A DNA stretch of 64,000 nt from Pseudomonas saponiphila (GCF_900105185.1 NZ_FNTJ01000001.1:2500501-2564500), one strand, 5' to 3'; positions 36,530 through 46,070 are shown, counted from the first letter of the stretch. The notes: generated from the letters alone by a model not told the origin. Translations and numbers: made by a program.

Positions 36530-37879
36530 TCACGACTGGGCGGGCTGATTGCCGGCTATCGGCATCGGCTGCCCCAGGCGCTCGCGGGCGGTCAGCAGGC
36601 GGATCAGCGGTGAGGCGATGAAGGTGCTGATAATCGCCATGATCACCAGGATGGTGAAGTACTCTTTGGGCAGCACGCCAAGGTCATAACCGACGTTGAG
36701 CACCACCAGTTCCATCAGCGCGCGAGTGTTCATGCAGACCCCGATCAGCGCCGAGTTTCGCGGGCTTTCTCCCAGCAGCCGGCTGGAACCGTAGGCCCCG
36801 AAGAACTTGCTGGCAAACGCCACCATGCACACCAGGAGACAGTTGAGCAGGGCGTGACTGCCCTCCAACGAACCAACGTCGGTGCGCAGGCCCGTATAGG
36901 CGAAAAATACCGGCAGGAAGAACGCATTGACCAGGCCGCCGACCTTGGCGTTCCACTGCGCGACAAAGGGCCGGTGAGCATGCAGTGCCACGCCCATGAT
37001 GAAGCCGCCAATGATCGAGAACACCCCTATCAGGTTGGTGATGACGGCGCTGGCAAAGAGCACGATCAGCATCAGTGAAATGCCGTGTGCCGACAGCGGC
37101 CGACGCTCCAGGTCGCCGATGATCCAGCGCAGGATCAAGGGGCGGACCTGCCACAGCACCACGATGATGAACAGCGCCAGGGCCAGCATTCTCAGGAGCG
37201 AGGTCCAGACGTTGAAGTTCGAGGCGATGATCGACGTCACGCCGCCCAGGATCAGCCAACCACATACGTCGTCGATGGCCGCGGCACCGATGGTCAGGGT
37301 GGCCACCCGTGATCGCGACAGGCCCAGTTCCATGAAAATTCGCCCCAGGATCGGCAGGGCGGTGATGGACAGGGCGGTGGCGAAGAACAGTTGAAAGGCC
37401 AGCAGCGGAGGCCGGTCACCGGTTATCTGCTGCCAGAAGAATTCGGCGCTGAAAAAGCCGCTGGCGAAAGGCACCAGCAAGCCCCCGAGGCTGATGAAGA
37501 TGATCGAGCGCTTGCGGCCTTTGAGATGCGCGCCAAATTCGAACTCCAGGCCCACCTGGAACATCAGTAGAATCAGCCCGACCTGAGCCGTCGCGATGAA
37601 GGCGGTAGAGGTCTGTGGCACGAAGATGCTGTGCAGCAGCTCCGGAAAGAAATACCCCAGCAAGCTGGGACCCAGTACCAGGCCCGCAAGGATTTCACCG
37701 GCCACCGGGGTTTGTCCCAGGCAGCGGGTGCTGAGCCAGGAGATCACCCGACTGACGGAAAAGATCACGATCAGCTGGATCAGGAACAGCAACGTCAGGT
37801 GTTCGGCCTGGGAGCCCACGGCAGATTGACCCATGGGTGGGCTGGCGGGCTGTTGGGTTGTCGCGCTGGTGGTTTGCAT
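36530..37879 (-). CDS. CPA2-type cation:proton antiporter
   Basis: A 449-residue protein with about 12-13 membrane segments of the Na+/H+ exchanger (KefB/NhaA-like, CPA2) fold. Visible elements include GLVLGPSLLG, the charged stretch IGAAAIDDVCGW that carries the ion-binding acidic pair, and a glycine-rich FGAYGSSRLL segment. There is no cytosolic TrkA-N domain. It is the last gene of the marR-to-antiporter run, 9 bp after the amidase. A similar position in other clusters would fit homeostasis during stress or export of a product; no substrate can be assigned. Confidence 0.88.
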   Translation of the reverse strand: MQTTSATTQQPASPPMGQSAVGSQAEHLTLLFLIQLIVIFSVSRVISWLSTRCLGQTPVAGEILAGLVLGPSLLGYFFPELLHSIFVPQTSTAFIATAQVGLILLMFQVGLEFEFGAHLKGRKRSIIFISLGGLLVPFASGFFSAEFFWQQITGDRPPLLAFQLFFATALSITALPILGRIFMELGLSRSRVATLTIGAAAIDDVCGWLILGGVTSIIASNFNVWTSLLRMLALALFIIVVLWQVRPLILRWIIGDLERRPLSAHGISLMLIVLFASAVITNLIGVFSIIGGFIMGVALHAHRPFVAQWNAKVGGLVNAFFLPVFFAYTGLRTDVGSLEGSHALLNCLLVCMVAFASKFFGAYGSSRLLGESPRNSALIGVCMNTRALMELVVLNVGYDLGVLPKEYFTILVIMAIISTFIASPLIRLLTARERLGQPMPIAGNQPAQS

Positions 37880-37888
37880 AGAGACTTC

Positions 37889-39400
37889 CTATCCCTTGAA
37901 GTGTGAAAACGCTGGCTTGAGCCAGCCACCAAACTGAGTTTCCAGAAATACTGCGGCGTCCAGCAGCAAAGCGTCCTGGCCGGGGCCGGCGACCAACTGC
38001 ACGGCCACCGGGCACCCTTGATCCAGGCGCCCCATTGGCACACTGAGGGCCGGCAGGCCCAAGGCGTTGAACAGGGCGCAGTAAGCAACGTCCAAGGGGC
38101 GCTTGAGGGCATGCCCGTGTTTCGGTGCGACGCCTGGCGTGACGGGCATCAGCAGCAGGCTATGGCCGTCGAAGAGCTCGGCGAAGGCGCGTTGCAAATG
38201 ATCGCGCTGGGCCAGAAAGCGCCCCAGCCCCGGATTGCCCAGGGCGTCGCCGACACTGTCCAGCCAGGTCGCCAGCAACGGCCCCGTGGCATGTCGCGCA
38301 CGCCCTGCAAGGCTGGCGCGAGCGGCCCGCCAATAGCTCAGCGGTTGCCCATCGCCCAGGTAGTCCGCCAGGCGGACCTGCGCCTCAAGCTTCAGCACCG
38401 CCAGCCAGATGAAAAAGGCGTTGTGCATGCCTGGTTCCTGCCAGGCATGCAGCGTGGCGCCCTGGCTGGCCAGGCATTGCCCAGCGTCGTTCAAGGCCTG
38501 GGCGACTGCCTCGGACACCGGGCTGCTCCATTTCATCTTGTCCGGCAGGTACAGGTGCACCCGCCTGAGGCGCGCGGGTTCGGCAGCGGGTGCGTACCGC
38601 GAATGGATATTGCGGTCGATGCCATCGGGGCCGGCGATGATCTGCAGGACTTCGCTCAAGTCCTCGGCATGTCGGCACAGTGGGCCGGCCGCAAAATGAG
38701 CGGATACCGCCTGCGCGTTGGCTTGCTGGCGACCACGCTCGTCCAGTGGCAAATGGCCGCTCAAGGGCACCAGGCCGCGCGATGGCTTGAGACCAAAGAC
38801 CCCATTGAACGCGGCAGGAATGCGCACTGAGCCTGCGCCATCGGTGCCGAGGGCAAACGGCACGCAGGCGCTGGCCACCATGACCGCATCGCCGCCGCTG
38901 CTGCCGCCGGCGGTGCGCGAGGCGCGATAGGGGTTGAGGGTGCGGCCATAGAGCAGATTGTCGGTTTCCGGCCACAGGGCCATCTCCGCCTGGTTGCCCA
39001 GTGCCACGGGAATGCCCCCCGCGCTAATCAGGCGCTGGGCGACCGTCGCCGTCGAGGAGGCCGTGACCTGCCGACGCAAGGTCGAGCCGCAGGTCTGTGG
39101 CCACCCCGCGAGCCCCAGGCCTTCCTTGATCGAGAAGGGCACTCCATGCAAGCGCCCCAAGGGCTGGCCCCGCAACACATCAGCCTGCGCCCGACGCGCA
39201 GCGCTACGAGCGCAGCGGTAGAGTTCCACCGCTATCGGGTTGCACAGGGCCTGGATCTCCTGGCAGCGCTCGATGGACTGCTCCACCAGTTCGACCGGCG
39301 AGATTTCCTTGCGCTTGATCAGCTGCGCCAGTTGCACGGCGCTCAGTTCCAGCAATGCGGGCGAGCGGCTGCAGGAGGCCGACGGCTTCAGCGCGGACAT
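37889..39400 (-). CDS. Amidase-signature family hydrolase
   Basis: A 503-residue protein with the full Ser-cisSer-Lys catalytic triad in the expected positions: Lys92 (SIKEG), Ser167 in AGGSSGG, and the nucleophile Ser191 in TDGAGSVRIPA. Members hydrolyse C-N amide bonds; some act as acyltransferases. The ATG at 39400 overlaps the stop of the halogenase gene (TGATG), so translation is coupled. Being in a cluster with an N-acyl amino acid synthase, it could cleave or transfer an N-acyl product; that is inference. Confidence 0.9.
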   Translation of the reverse strand: MSALKPSASCSRSPALLELSAVQLAQLIKRKEISPVELVEQSIERCQEIQALCNPIAVELYRCARSAARRAQADVLRGQPLGRLHGVPFSIKEGLGLAGWPQTCGSTLRRQVTASSTATVAQRLISAGGIPVALGNQAEMALWPETDNLLYGRTLNPYRASRTAGGSSGGDAVMVASACVPFALGTDGAGSVRIPAAFNGVFGLKPSRGLVPLSGHLPLDERGRQQANAQAVSAHFAAGPLCRHAEDLSEVLQIIAGPDGIDRNIHSRYAPAAEPARLRRVHLYLPDKMKWSSPVSEAVAQALNDAGQCLASQGATLHAWQEPGMHNAFFIWLAVLKLEAQVRLADYLGDGQPLSYWRAARASLAGRARHATGPLLATWLDSVGDALGNPGLGRFLAQRDHLQRAFAELFDGHSLLLMPVTPGVAPKHGHALKRPLDVAYCALFNALGLPALSVPMGRLDQGCPVAVQLVAGPGQDALLLDAAVFLETQFGGWLKPAFSHFKG

Positions 39401-41067
39401 CAACGGCGGGCCAGATCGAGAAAGCCGCCGTCATTGCCAAACGGCGACTTCAGCAGTTCCGGCGATTCGCCATATTTGTAGAACAGCGAGGGCTTGAGCC
39501 TCAGGCTCAGGGACCGCGCCAGGTCCTGCACCACGCCGCAGCTGTGGCGCAGCAACAGTTTCAAGTGCCGCGGTGTCGGTGACCACTTGACCATCTTCAT
39601 CAGGCGGACCCGCAGTGCCGCCGAACGCAGGTAGTAATGCGCGGCATACAGCGGCCGGGCACGATTCTCGGCTTTGTACAGGTCGAAGTTGATCGTGCGC
39701 GAGTACAGGTTCGGCATCATCTCCGGGCTCAGGCCCGGGTTGGAGCGGCGGACTTCCCGCAGCAGGCAGGCAAAGGGCAGGGGCGAGGGCTGCAACTCCC
39801 GGGGATAGCGCGGCAGCAGGTCGGCAAACTGCTGGGCCTGGTGCCCGTCGAGGAAGTCGCCGGTCATGTACATCGGCAACACGACGTGGAAGTAGGCCAT
39901 GTTGGCGAACAACAGGGTCCAGCCCATCATGAACGGGTCGTCCATGACCTCGTACCATTTGCTCCAGGTGTCCTGCAGCGCCAGTTGTGCCTGAATGTGA
40001 GACTCCAGGCAGTTGACATAGGCTGGGGTCAGGCTGGCATGGATGTCCTTCTCGATCATGGCCGCGATCTGCGGAATCTGCTGCGCCACATACGCCAGCC
40101 CGGCACTGTTGGCCGGATCGAAGGTGAACGCGGCGTCGCCGAGCAGGAACCAGCCATCGGTGGAGTAGTACTGCTGGGCTTCATACATGTAGTTGTACAT
40201 GGCGTGGGCATCGACCACCTGGCCGGTGGCGATCAGTTCGGTGATCACCGGATGGTCGGCCATGACCTTGTTGGTGAACTGTTCGAGGGTGCCGATCTTC
40301 TGCTCGAGCATGTCCGGGCGGTAGGTGATGCCGATGCTGATCATGTCTTTGCCATCGTCGCTGCGCATCGGGATCATCCAGATCCAGTAGCCCTTCCCAT
40401 AGAAGTGATGGGTGACGTAGTAGGGGTCGTAGCAGTGGTGCTTGACCTTGTGGATGTCGATGGTGGACAGCAGGTTGCGGTCGAAGTCCTTGAGGCGGAA
40501 CCAGAAGGTGCTGCGCTGATAGGTAGGTTCCTTGTGCAGCTTGAGCTTCTTGGCCATGAAGCGGTTGCGTCCGGTGGCATCGACGATCCAGTCCGCGGTC
40601 AGTTGCTGGTGCGCGTCGCTGTCGCTGCGCAAGGTCAGCAGGTGAGTGGCATGCTCGCCCTGGTGCAGGTCCACCGCGCTGACGTCGGCCTCGATCAACT
40701 GCACCTGATGCTCGTCGACGATCCGCCGCAGGTCCCGGTCGAAACTGAACCGGTTGAGGTTGTAGGCCGGCATGCGGATCACCCCCGGCGCCTCGTGCAC
40801 CACATAGTTGCGGCATTCCGGGTTGTTACGCAGCTTCAGGTAATAGGTCAGGCCGTACTTGTGGTAGTGCTTCTCCTCCAGCAGGCTGCCCAGCCCCAGG
40901 CCCTTGAAGAAGTGCGTGGTCAACTCAACGGTCGACTCGCCCACTATCGGGCGCTTTCGATCCGGGCGGCCGATCAGGATGACCTCGACTCCGGGGAGGC
41001 GTTTCTTGAAGTACAGGGCAGCCAGGTGACCGGCAACGCCGGCCCCCATGATAGCGATACGTTTCAT
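39400..41067 (-). CDS. Flavin-dependent halogenase
   Basis: A 555-residue protein of the flavin-dependent halogenase superfamily. The FAD motif GAGVAG is at 8-13, and GESTV at 43-47. The halogenase signature WxWxIP is present exactly as WIWMIP at 228-233. A Lys at position 70 in HKYGLTYY sits where the catalytic Lys that forms the haloamine lies in known enzymes. GDAAFTFDPANSAG near 310 is the second FAD motif. The C-terminal 200 residues are longer than in tryptophan halogenases, as in phenol- or carrier-dependent types. It overlaps the amidase start by one base. It needs a flavin reductase, which is not in the cluster. Confidence 0.86.
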   Translation of the reverse strand: MKRIAIMGAGVAGHLAALYFKKRLPGVEVILIGRPDRKRPIVGESTVELTTHFFKGLGLGSLLEEKHYHKYGLTYYLKLRNNPECRNYVVHEAPGVIRMPAYNLNRFSFDRDLRRIVDEHQVQLIEADVSAVDLHQGEHATHLLTLRSDSDAHQQLTADWIVDATGRNRFMAKKLKLHKEPTYQRSTFWFRLKDFDRNLLSTIDIHKVKHHCYDPYYVTHHFYGKGYWIWMIPMRSDDGKDMISIGITYRPDMLEQKIGTLEQFTNKVMADHPVITELIATGQVVDAHAMYNYMYEAQQYYSTDGWFLLGDAAFTFDPANSAGLAYVAQQIPQIAAMIEKDIHASLTPAYVNCLESHIQAQLALQDTWSKWYEVMDDPFMMGWTLLFANMAYFHVVLPMYMTGDFLDGHQAQQFADLLPRYPRELQPSPLPFACLLREVRRSNPGLSPEMMPNLYSRTINFDLYKAENRARPLYAAHYYLRSAALRVRLMKMVKWSPTPRHLKLLLRHSCGVVQDLARSLSLRLKPSLFYKYGESPELLKSPFGNDGGFLDLARR

Positions 41068-41133
41068 TGGCTCAGTCCGTGAACAAATAGGGAGGGCCGA
41101 AGGTGTGACGGCCTTCGGCCGGGGTGGATCGGT

Positions 41134-41775
41134 TTAGCGGCCAACGGCCTCGATCAGGGTTTGCGGCTCGACGCGTTCCGAGTAGTCGACATTGATAAAG
41201 GCGTGGCGAATCACTCCGTCCTGGCCGATCACAAAGGCGCTGGCCATGGGCAGCGTCAGGGCGTGCGAAGCGTTGAAGACTTTCAAGTCGGCGCCCAGCG
41301 AGCGATAGACCGCGTCCAGTTCATCCTCAAGCTTGAAGACAATGCCGTATTGCTTGGCCAGGCGGTTTTCCGGGTCGCTGAGCAGCAAGTAGCGAATGCC
41401 CAGCGCTTCACGGGTCTTGGCCGAGGATTGCGGTGTCTGTGGCGAAACCGCGACCAGAGTGGCGCCGGAGGCTGCCAGGTCGCCGACCATCTGTTGGTAG
41501 GCGCTCAAGGCCAGGTTGCAGAACGGGCACCACAGGCCGCGGTAGAACACCAACACCAGAGGACCCTTGTCGAGCAGTTGACGCAGGTCGACATCCTGTC
41601 CATCCGGATCCTTGAGCACCGCCAGAGGCGCCTTGTCCTGGGCTTTCAGGGCTTTCGCGGCCAGGCCACTGTCTACCAGTGACTGCAGTGATGCGCCGAA
41701 CTTCTGCAGGATCTCGCCCGGCAGTTGTTCGGCCATCTGCTGTTTTGCACCTTGCAGCTTTTCCTTGAGAGACAT
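41134..41775 (-). CDS. Peroxiredoxin-like (AhpC/TSA) protein
   Basis: A 213-residue thioredoxin-fold peroxiredoxin. After a 45-residue helical N-terminus comes the core with YRGLWCPFCNL, Cys83 and Cys86, where the first is the peroxidatic Cys. Members reduce H2O2 and organic peroxides with thiol donors. The start at 41775 has AAGGAG upstream. It stands between the AlkC-like gene and the halogenase, and probably protects against peroxide released by the flavin enzymes or against an electrophile. Confidence 0.88.
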   Translation of the reverse strand: MSLKEKLQGAKQQMAEQLPGEILQKFGASLQSLVDSGLAAKALKAQDKAPLAVLKDPDGQDVDLRQLLDKGPLVLVFYRGLWCPFCNLALSAYQQMVGDLAASGATLVAVSPQTPQSSAKTREALGIRYLLLSDPENRLAKQYGIVFKLEDELDAVYRSLGADLKVFNASHALTLPMASAFVIGQDGVIRHAFINVDYSERVEPQTLIEAVGR

Positions 41776-41791
41776 GAGTAACTCCTTTTTG

Positions 41792-42556
41792 CTAGTGAGA
41801 CAGGCTTCGGGTAGCCCGGGTGTGAATCCTGTGGGAGGCCTTGCAAGCAGGCGGGTAGCGCTGAAACAGCTGGCGAACCCAGTCCGGGCGGGTTTTGCTG
41901 GCATCGTTGAGCCAGTTGGCGACCGAGTCCTGGGGGTATTTCTGGCTTTCAGCGAGCAGCGGGACCAGCAGCGGTTCGGCTAATTCCGGGGTGTTCTTGA
42001 GGGCGGCGATGTGCTCGCACCAGACGCCTCGGGGGCGCAGGACCTCAATGCTGAAACGGCGGATCAGCGGGTCGTCACTGAGCGTGTATTGGCGCAGCAG
42101 GGACAGGGCCGTCGCCAGGTCCTGGCTGAGCAATGGCCGCAAGGCGATCCAGGCCCATTCGCGCACGCCGAAGTGGCTGTCGCAGGCAAAGTGCAACTGG
42201 CTCTGGATCGCAGTGGCCAGGGGTTGGTTGCGCTCGCGGTAGGCATTGGCGAAGGCGGCCCAACTGCGCACGGTGTCCGATGGATGGGCCTGCAACAGGC
42301 TCCAGGCCTGTTGCCGCACGGGAGGCGGGGCATGCTCCAGCCATTGCCCGAGAGCCAGCCCCAGGGCGGCGATTCTTTTCGAGATGCCCTGTTTCTCGGT
42401 GGCCTGGGCGGCGGCGATCAGCGCCTGTCCCAGGCTGTCATCGAGCTGGCCGGCAATGGCCGTGGCCAGCGCGGTCTGGTCAACGGCCAGGCACTGCGCC
42501 AGGTTGCGGGTCTCGATCAGTCCCTGATTGATCAGGTGGGTGGTGTCTTCACTCAT
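41792..42556 (-). CDS. AlkC/AlkD-like DNA alkylation repair protein (HEAT repeats)
   Basis: A 254-residue all-helical HEAT-repeat protein. The stretches IRRFSIEVLRPRGVW and SVANWLNDASKTRPDWV match the conserved cores of the AlkC/AlkD DNA alkylation repair family, where the LND and RPR-W residues face the DNA. AlkC/AlkD excise alkylated bases such as 3-methyladenine. The start overlaps the end of the oxidase gene by 8 bp. Its place inside a biosynthetic operon suggests self-resistance to a DNA-damaging product, as with YtkR2 of the yatakemycin cluster. Repair activity itself is not proven by sequence. Confidence 0.8.
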   Translation of the reverse strand: MSEDTTHLINQGLIETRNLAQCLAVDQTALATAIAGQLDDSLGQALIAAAQATEKQGISKRIAALGLALGQWLEHAPPPVRQQAWSLLQAHPSDTVRSWAAFANAYRERNQPLATAIQSQLHFACDSHFGVREWAWIALRPLLSQDLATALSLLRQYTLSDDPLIRRFSIEVLRPRGVWCEHIAALKNTPELAEPLLVPLLAESQKYPQDSVANWLNDASKTRPDWVRQLFQRYPPACKASHRIHTRATRSLSH

Positions 42557-44192
42557 GGCAGGCTACCGGCTCGGGGTTGGCAAGGGGCGCTCGGGTGTCG
42601 GCAGGCAGGCAGTAGCGGCCTGGCGAGAGCAGATGATGGGGGTCGAGGGCGTGCTTGAGGCGAGCCCCCAGTTGCCAGGCAGCTTGTTCCCGGTCTGCCA
42701 GCAGCGGCATGAAGGCCACCGGGACGCGATAGGGCACGATCCCCTGAGCCTTGCCCAGCTGGAACAGTTGCTGATAGCAGTCATGGGCCCGAGCGGATGC
42801 CAGAGCGTCGTTGCGTGCAAACAGCAGTGGCACGGTGCAGTCAATGGCCCGGGTCGAGAGCGTGGTCAGGGTGATCGGGCAGAGCATGTCCTGGGTCTGG
42901 CACTGCTCGCTGATGGCGTGCAGGAAGTCTTCGATCAACTGCTTCTTGAACGGCAGTATCGGGGCGTACCAGATCAGCCCGCAGTGGTCGCGCGCGGGGT
43001 TCAATCCCGGCCCGGGAGGCGGTTTGGCCCCTGCGCTGTAGGCCAGCGGCAGGGCGACCTCGTTGGGTCGTCCGGCCATCAATTCAACGCCTTGCAACAT
43101 CTTTTCCAGGGTCCGCTGCCAGCGCCGCGACCAACTCCCCGGCAGCCGCTGCAACAGGGCATGGGCCAGGCTCAGCTGGCGACGGGTCCTGAACATCGAG
43201 CGATTGGCAAAGCCCTTGAGTTCGCGGCGGATCATGCGCTTGAGCGAGGGCAACTGGTCCGCGTGGCAATAGATCGAGCCGACCCCCATCCAGGCCGGCA
43301 GTCCGAGGCTATCGGCGGCCTGGCGCAGCTGTTCGCGGGGCAGTCCGGCGATGCCCTGGCCTTCACTGGCCATGGTCAGCAGGCGAGTGCGGTTCATGAG
43401 GTTGATTCCGCCCACCTGGCCCTGGGCCTGTTCGATGATGCGCCGCACGCCCTCCAGCGCTGCGCCAAGCCTGGCCGGGTCTTCGATCCAGAAATAGAAC
43501 GGCTGGATGACCTGGGGCTTTTTCACCAGGGCGAGGCTCATCTGGGTCACGATGCCCAGCCCGCTCTGGCTGAACAGGCCGTCCAGATAGGGGCCCACTC
43601 CCCATTTGAAACACGGGCTGGCGCCGCCCATCGACAGCGGTGAGCGGTAGATCTGGCCGTCTGGCAGTACCGCCTCCAGGGCCAGGACGGCTTGGAAGTG
43701 GTCGGTCTGCGGGGTGATGCCGTAACCGCGTTCCAGGGCATTGCCCAGCAGGCTGCAAGAGGGGCCGGCCCCGGTGACCGGGGTCAGGTAGGGCAGGTCG
43801 TGTTCCTGCAGATATTGCGCCAGCGCGCCTTGGGTAACGCCGGGCTCGAGTGTGACCACCGAGAGCTCTTCGTCGAACGACAGAATCCGCTTCATGCCCG
43901 ACAAATCCATGACCACGCAGTGCTCGCGGCCGGTCGCGGCGCAGCCGTAGCCCCAGTTGTTGCCGGTACTGATGGGGTGCAGGGCGATGCGGTGCCGCCG
44001 GGCAATGACCACACAGGCCGCCACCTGCTCGCTGCACAGCGGCGCGATCACCGCCCGGGCATAGGCCGGTGAATGCATGGTGTCGTGCTGGACGTGGGCG
44101 ATGCCGGCGTGGTCGAGGCGCACTTGCGACTCTCCCAGCACTTCGCGCCACTGCTCCAGGGCGGCCTGCAGGCGGGTGCTCTCAGAAAGCAC
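42549..44192 (-). CDS. VAO/PCMH-type FAD-linked oxidase (4-cresol dehydrogenase-like)
   Basis: A 547-residue protein with the FAD_binding_4 (PCMH) domain: STGNNWGYG near residue 70 parallels the STGKNFGYG of p-cresol methylhydroxylase, and LEPGVTQGAL and GAGPSCSLLGN follow. The C-terminal half is the substrate domain of the vanillyl-alcohol oxidase family. Such enzymes oxidise para-alkylphenols through a quinone methide. I start at the GTG at 44192 with GGAGG 8 bp upstream; this overlaps the methyltransferase end by 11 bp. Phenol oxidation fits a tyrosine-derived substrate. Confidence 0.83.
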   Translation of the reverse strand: MLSESTRLQAALEQWREVLGESQVRLDHAGIAHVQHDTMHSPAYARAVIAPLCSEQVAACVVIARRHRIALHPISTGNNWGYGCAATGREHCVVMDLSGMKRILSFDEELSVVTLEPGVTQGALAQYLQEHDLPYLTPVTGAGPSCSLLGNALERGYGITPQTDHFQAVLALEAVLPDGQIYRSPLSMGGASPCFKWGVGPYLDGLFSQSGLGIVTQMSLALVKKPQVIQPFYFWIEDPARLGAALEGVRRIIEQAQGQVGGINLMNRTRLLTMASEGQGIAGLPREQLRQAADSLGLPAWMGVGSIYCHADQLPSLKRMIRRELKGFANRSMFRTRRQLSLAHALLQRLPGSWSRRWQRTLEKMLQGVELMAGRPNEVALPLAYSAGAKPPPGPGLNPARDHCGLIWYAPILPFKKQLIEDFLHAISEQCQTQDMLCPITLTTLSTRAIDCTVPLLFARNDALASARAHDCYQQLFQLGKAQGIVPYRVPVAFMPLLADREQAAWQLGARLKHALDPHHLLSPGRYCLPADTRAPLANPEPVACHE

Positions 44193-45048
44193 TGGCCAAC
44201 CCTCCCAGCCGCAGGAACAGGCGCAGTTGCTGTACATCGGCCTTGCGGCTGGATGGCAACGCGGCATAACGGCGCTTGAACTCCGGCTTCATGGTCTTGA
44301 CGCAGCGTCGCTTGGGCGTGCGGACCACCATCATCAGTGGGCTCAGTGCCGTGCTGTAGACCCTGGCGCAAGGCCCCAGATAACTGGCCGCCAGCGTCTG
44401 GAACTCTTCCAGGGAAAAGGCCGCCAACAGCGAGTTGCGGTAGTCCAGCAGGGTTTCCTGATCGGCGCCGTCGCTGGCGCGCTGCACGAAATAATCCACC
44501 GACTCGGTCGACTTCAGGCGTCCGAAGTCATTCAGGTAAATGGCGCGGTCGTTACGCAGCACCCGGGCGATGTTCCTGAAGGTCGATTCCAGCTGTTCCA
44601 GGCTCGCCAGGTGGTGCAGGGCCATGGAGGAGATCACCACGTCGACACTGCGGTCGCCGATCCGGCCCAGGCGAGACATGTCGTCCTCAATCAACTCGAC
44701 GTTGTCGATACCTTGTTGCCGGATCGAATCGCGGGCGATGTCGAGCATGTTTTTGGATAAGTCGACCCCCACGAATTCGGCCCGCGGGTTGAGTCGCGCC
44801 ACCTGCAGCAACAGGCTGGCGGGCCCGCAGCCGATATCCAGGACCACGTCCCCGGGCTTGATCAGCGCGCACATCTGCGCCGCGTGATAAAGGTAGGTTC
44901 CAGAGAGGGCCTGGCCCTGTCCGGCACTGCTGGCATAAGACGCGACGCAGGGCTGGCTCTCCATGACCAGCTCCGGTTCCGGTGTGCGAGTGAACGGCTG
45001 TCTGGTGGTTATTTCTCTGTAAATCGCCCGCAGCAATCCCGTATCCAT
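44182..45048 (-). CDS. SAM-dependent class I methyltransferase
   Basis: A 288-residue methyltransferase with the SAM-binding motif VVLDIGCGPAS at 68-78, GVDLSKNMLDIAR (motif II) and a motif around VDVVISSMALHH. It methylates O, N or C of an unknown acceptor. It sits 51 bp after the FeeM-like gene and overlaps the oxidase start. In this operon it is likely to be a tailoring enzyme. Confidence 0.88.
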   Translation of the reverse strand: MDTGLLRAIYREITTRQPFTRTPEPELVMESQPCVASYASSAGQGQALSGTYLYHAAQMCALIKPGDVVLDIGCGPASLLLQVARLNPRAEFVGVDLSKNMLDIARDSIRQQGIDNVELIEDDMSRLGRIGDRSVDVVISSMALHHLASLEQLESTFRNIARVLRNDRAIYLNDFGRLKSTESVDYFVQRASDGADQETLLDYRNSLLAAFSLEEFQTLAASYLGPCARVYSTALSPLMMVVRTPKRRCVKTMKPEFKRRYAALPSSRKADVQQLRLFLRLGGLASAF

Positions 45049-45099
45049 GACTCATCCTCCATGAAATGATGTGTGAAAATCGGCAGGGGAAGGGCGTGT

Positions 45100-46029
45100 T
45101 TACGCCAGGGCCAGCGCCCGTTTGATGCGCTTGCCCAGGTGCCTGCCATGGACCCCGCAACGGGCCATATGGATCAGCACTTCCTGTTCCTGCCAGCGAT
45201 GCACGCCCGCATCGGCCGGCAGGCGAATCGCATCGAAGTCGCGCTGGCAGAAAAAATCGAAGAAGTTGGTGTTCTGTCCCGCCACCGCAAACTTGACGCT
45301 GGAGGACTGGTAAACACTTTTGAAAGTGTCCTGGGCGTCTGCCAGTCCCAGTGACAAGGGCTGCGAGAGGGCGTCGTTGAGTTTGGTGTAGCGCTCCACG
45401 CGGCCAATCGGCGAGAAGAACAGCACCTTGCGATAAAAGGAGCTGGCCCTGGGGTGTACGGCGATCAGCAGCCGTTCAATCCCACGGTAGTGCATGGCCC
45501 AACGGAACATCGCGTTGTAGAGCATCAGTGGCACACCCTTGCCACGATAGTGCGCGGATACCGCGAGGGTCCCGACTTCAGCCAGGCGCTGACCGGACAA
45601 ACGCTGCAGCAGTACTTCGTTGCCGTGAACTTCCTCCATCGGCAAGCCCAGCATCGAGTCTTCGATCAATGACACCGTGCCGATGATCTGCTGTTCCTTG
45701 ATCGCGACGAAGGTCGTGGTGCCGGGCAACAGGTGAAAGGCAGAAAAGCGCATGCCGGCACGGCAGATGGTGGAGATTCCCCGGCGCGCATAACTCTCGT
45801 TGACCAGTCGCAGGGCTTCTTCCAACTCGAAGAGGCTTTGTATCGGGCGGAACTCGAAGCCCTCGATGGCCAGTGGTGCACGGGCGATGCGCGTGAGGAA
45901 CAGGTGGCGGTAGAGGGGGGGAGGAATGTAACGCTCCAATGAGGCCAGGCCATGCCTGAGCGTATCGACGCTACTGTGAAGACGCGGCTTCCTGCCGAAA
46001 TTGGTCATTACCTTTTGACTCTGCAACAT
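45100..46029 (-). CDS. FeeM-like N-acyl amino acid synthase (GNAT fold)
   Basis: A 309-residue protein. The core resembles the N-acyl amino acid synthase family (FeeM): LEEALRLVNESYARRG near the N-terminus, an IIGTVSLIEDS segment, and EVGTLAVSAHYRGKGVPLMLYNAMFRWA, a GNAT motif A with the R-x-x-G-x acyl-carrier binding loop. FeeM acylates tyrosine with long-chain acyl-ACP. The ATG at 46029 has GGAGGTGA upstream. No acyl carrier protein is in the operon, so acyl-ACP from primary metabolism is the likely donor. It is the first structural gene after the MarR gene. Confidence 0.78.
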   Translation of the reverse strand: MLQSQKVMTNFGRKPRLHSSVDTLRHGLASLERYIPPPLYRHLFLTRIARAPLAIEGFEFRPIQSLFELEEALRLVNESYARRGISTICRAGMRFSAFHLLPGTTTFVAIKEQQIIGTVSLIEDSMLGLPMEEVHGNEVLLQRLSGQRLAEVGTLAVSAHYRGKGVPLMLYNAMFRWAMHYRGIERLLIAVHPRASSFYRKVLFFSPIGRVERYTKLNDALSQPLSLGLADAQDTFKSVYQSSSVKFAVAGQNTNFFDFFCQRDFDAIRLPADAGVHRWQEQEVLIHMARCGVHGRHLGKRIKRALALA

Positions 46030-46070
46030 CAGTCACCTCCATGTGTTGCTACTACCATTGACGCCTGGCG

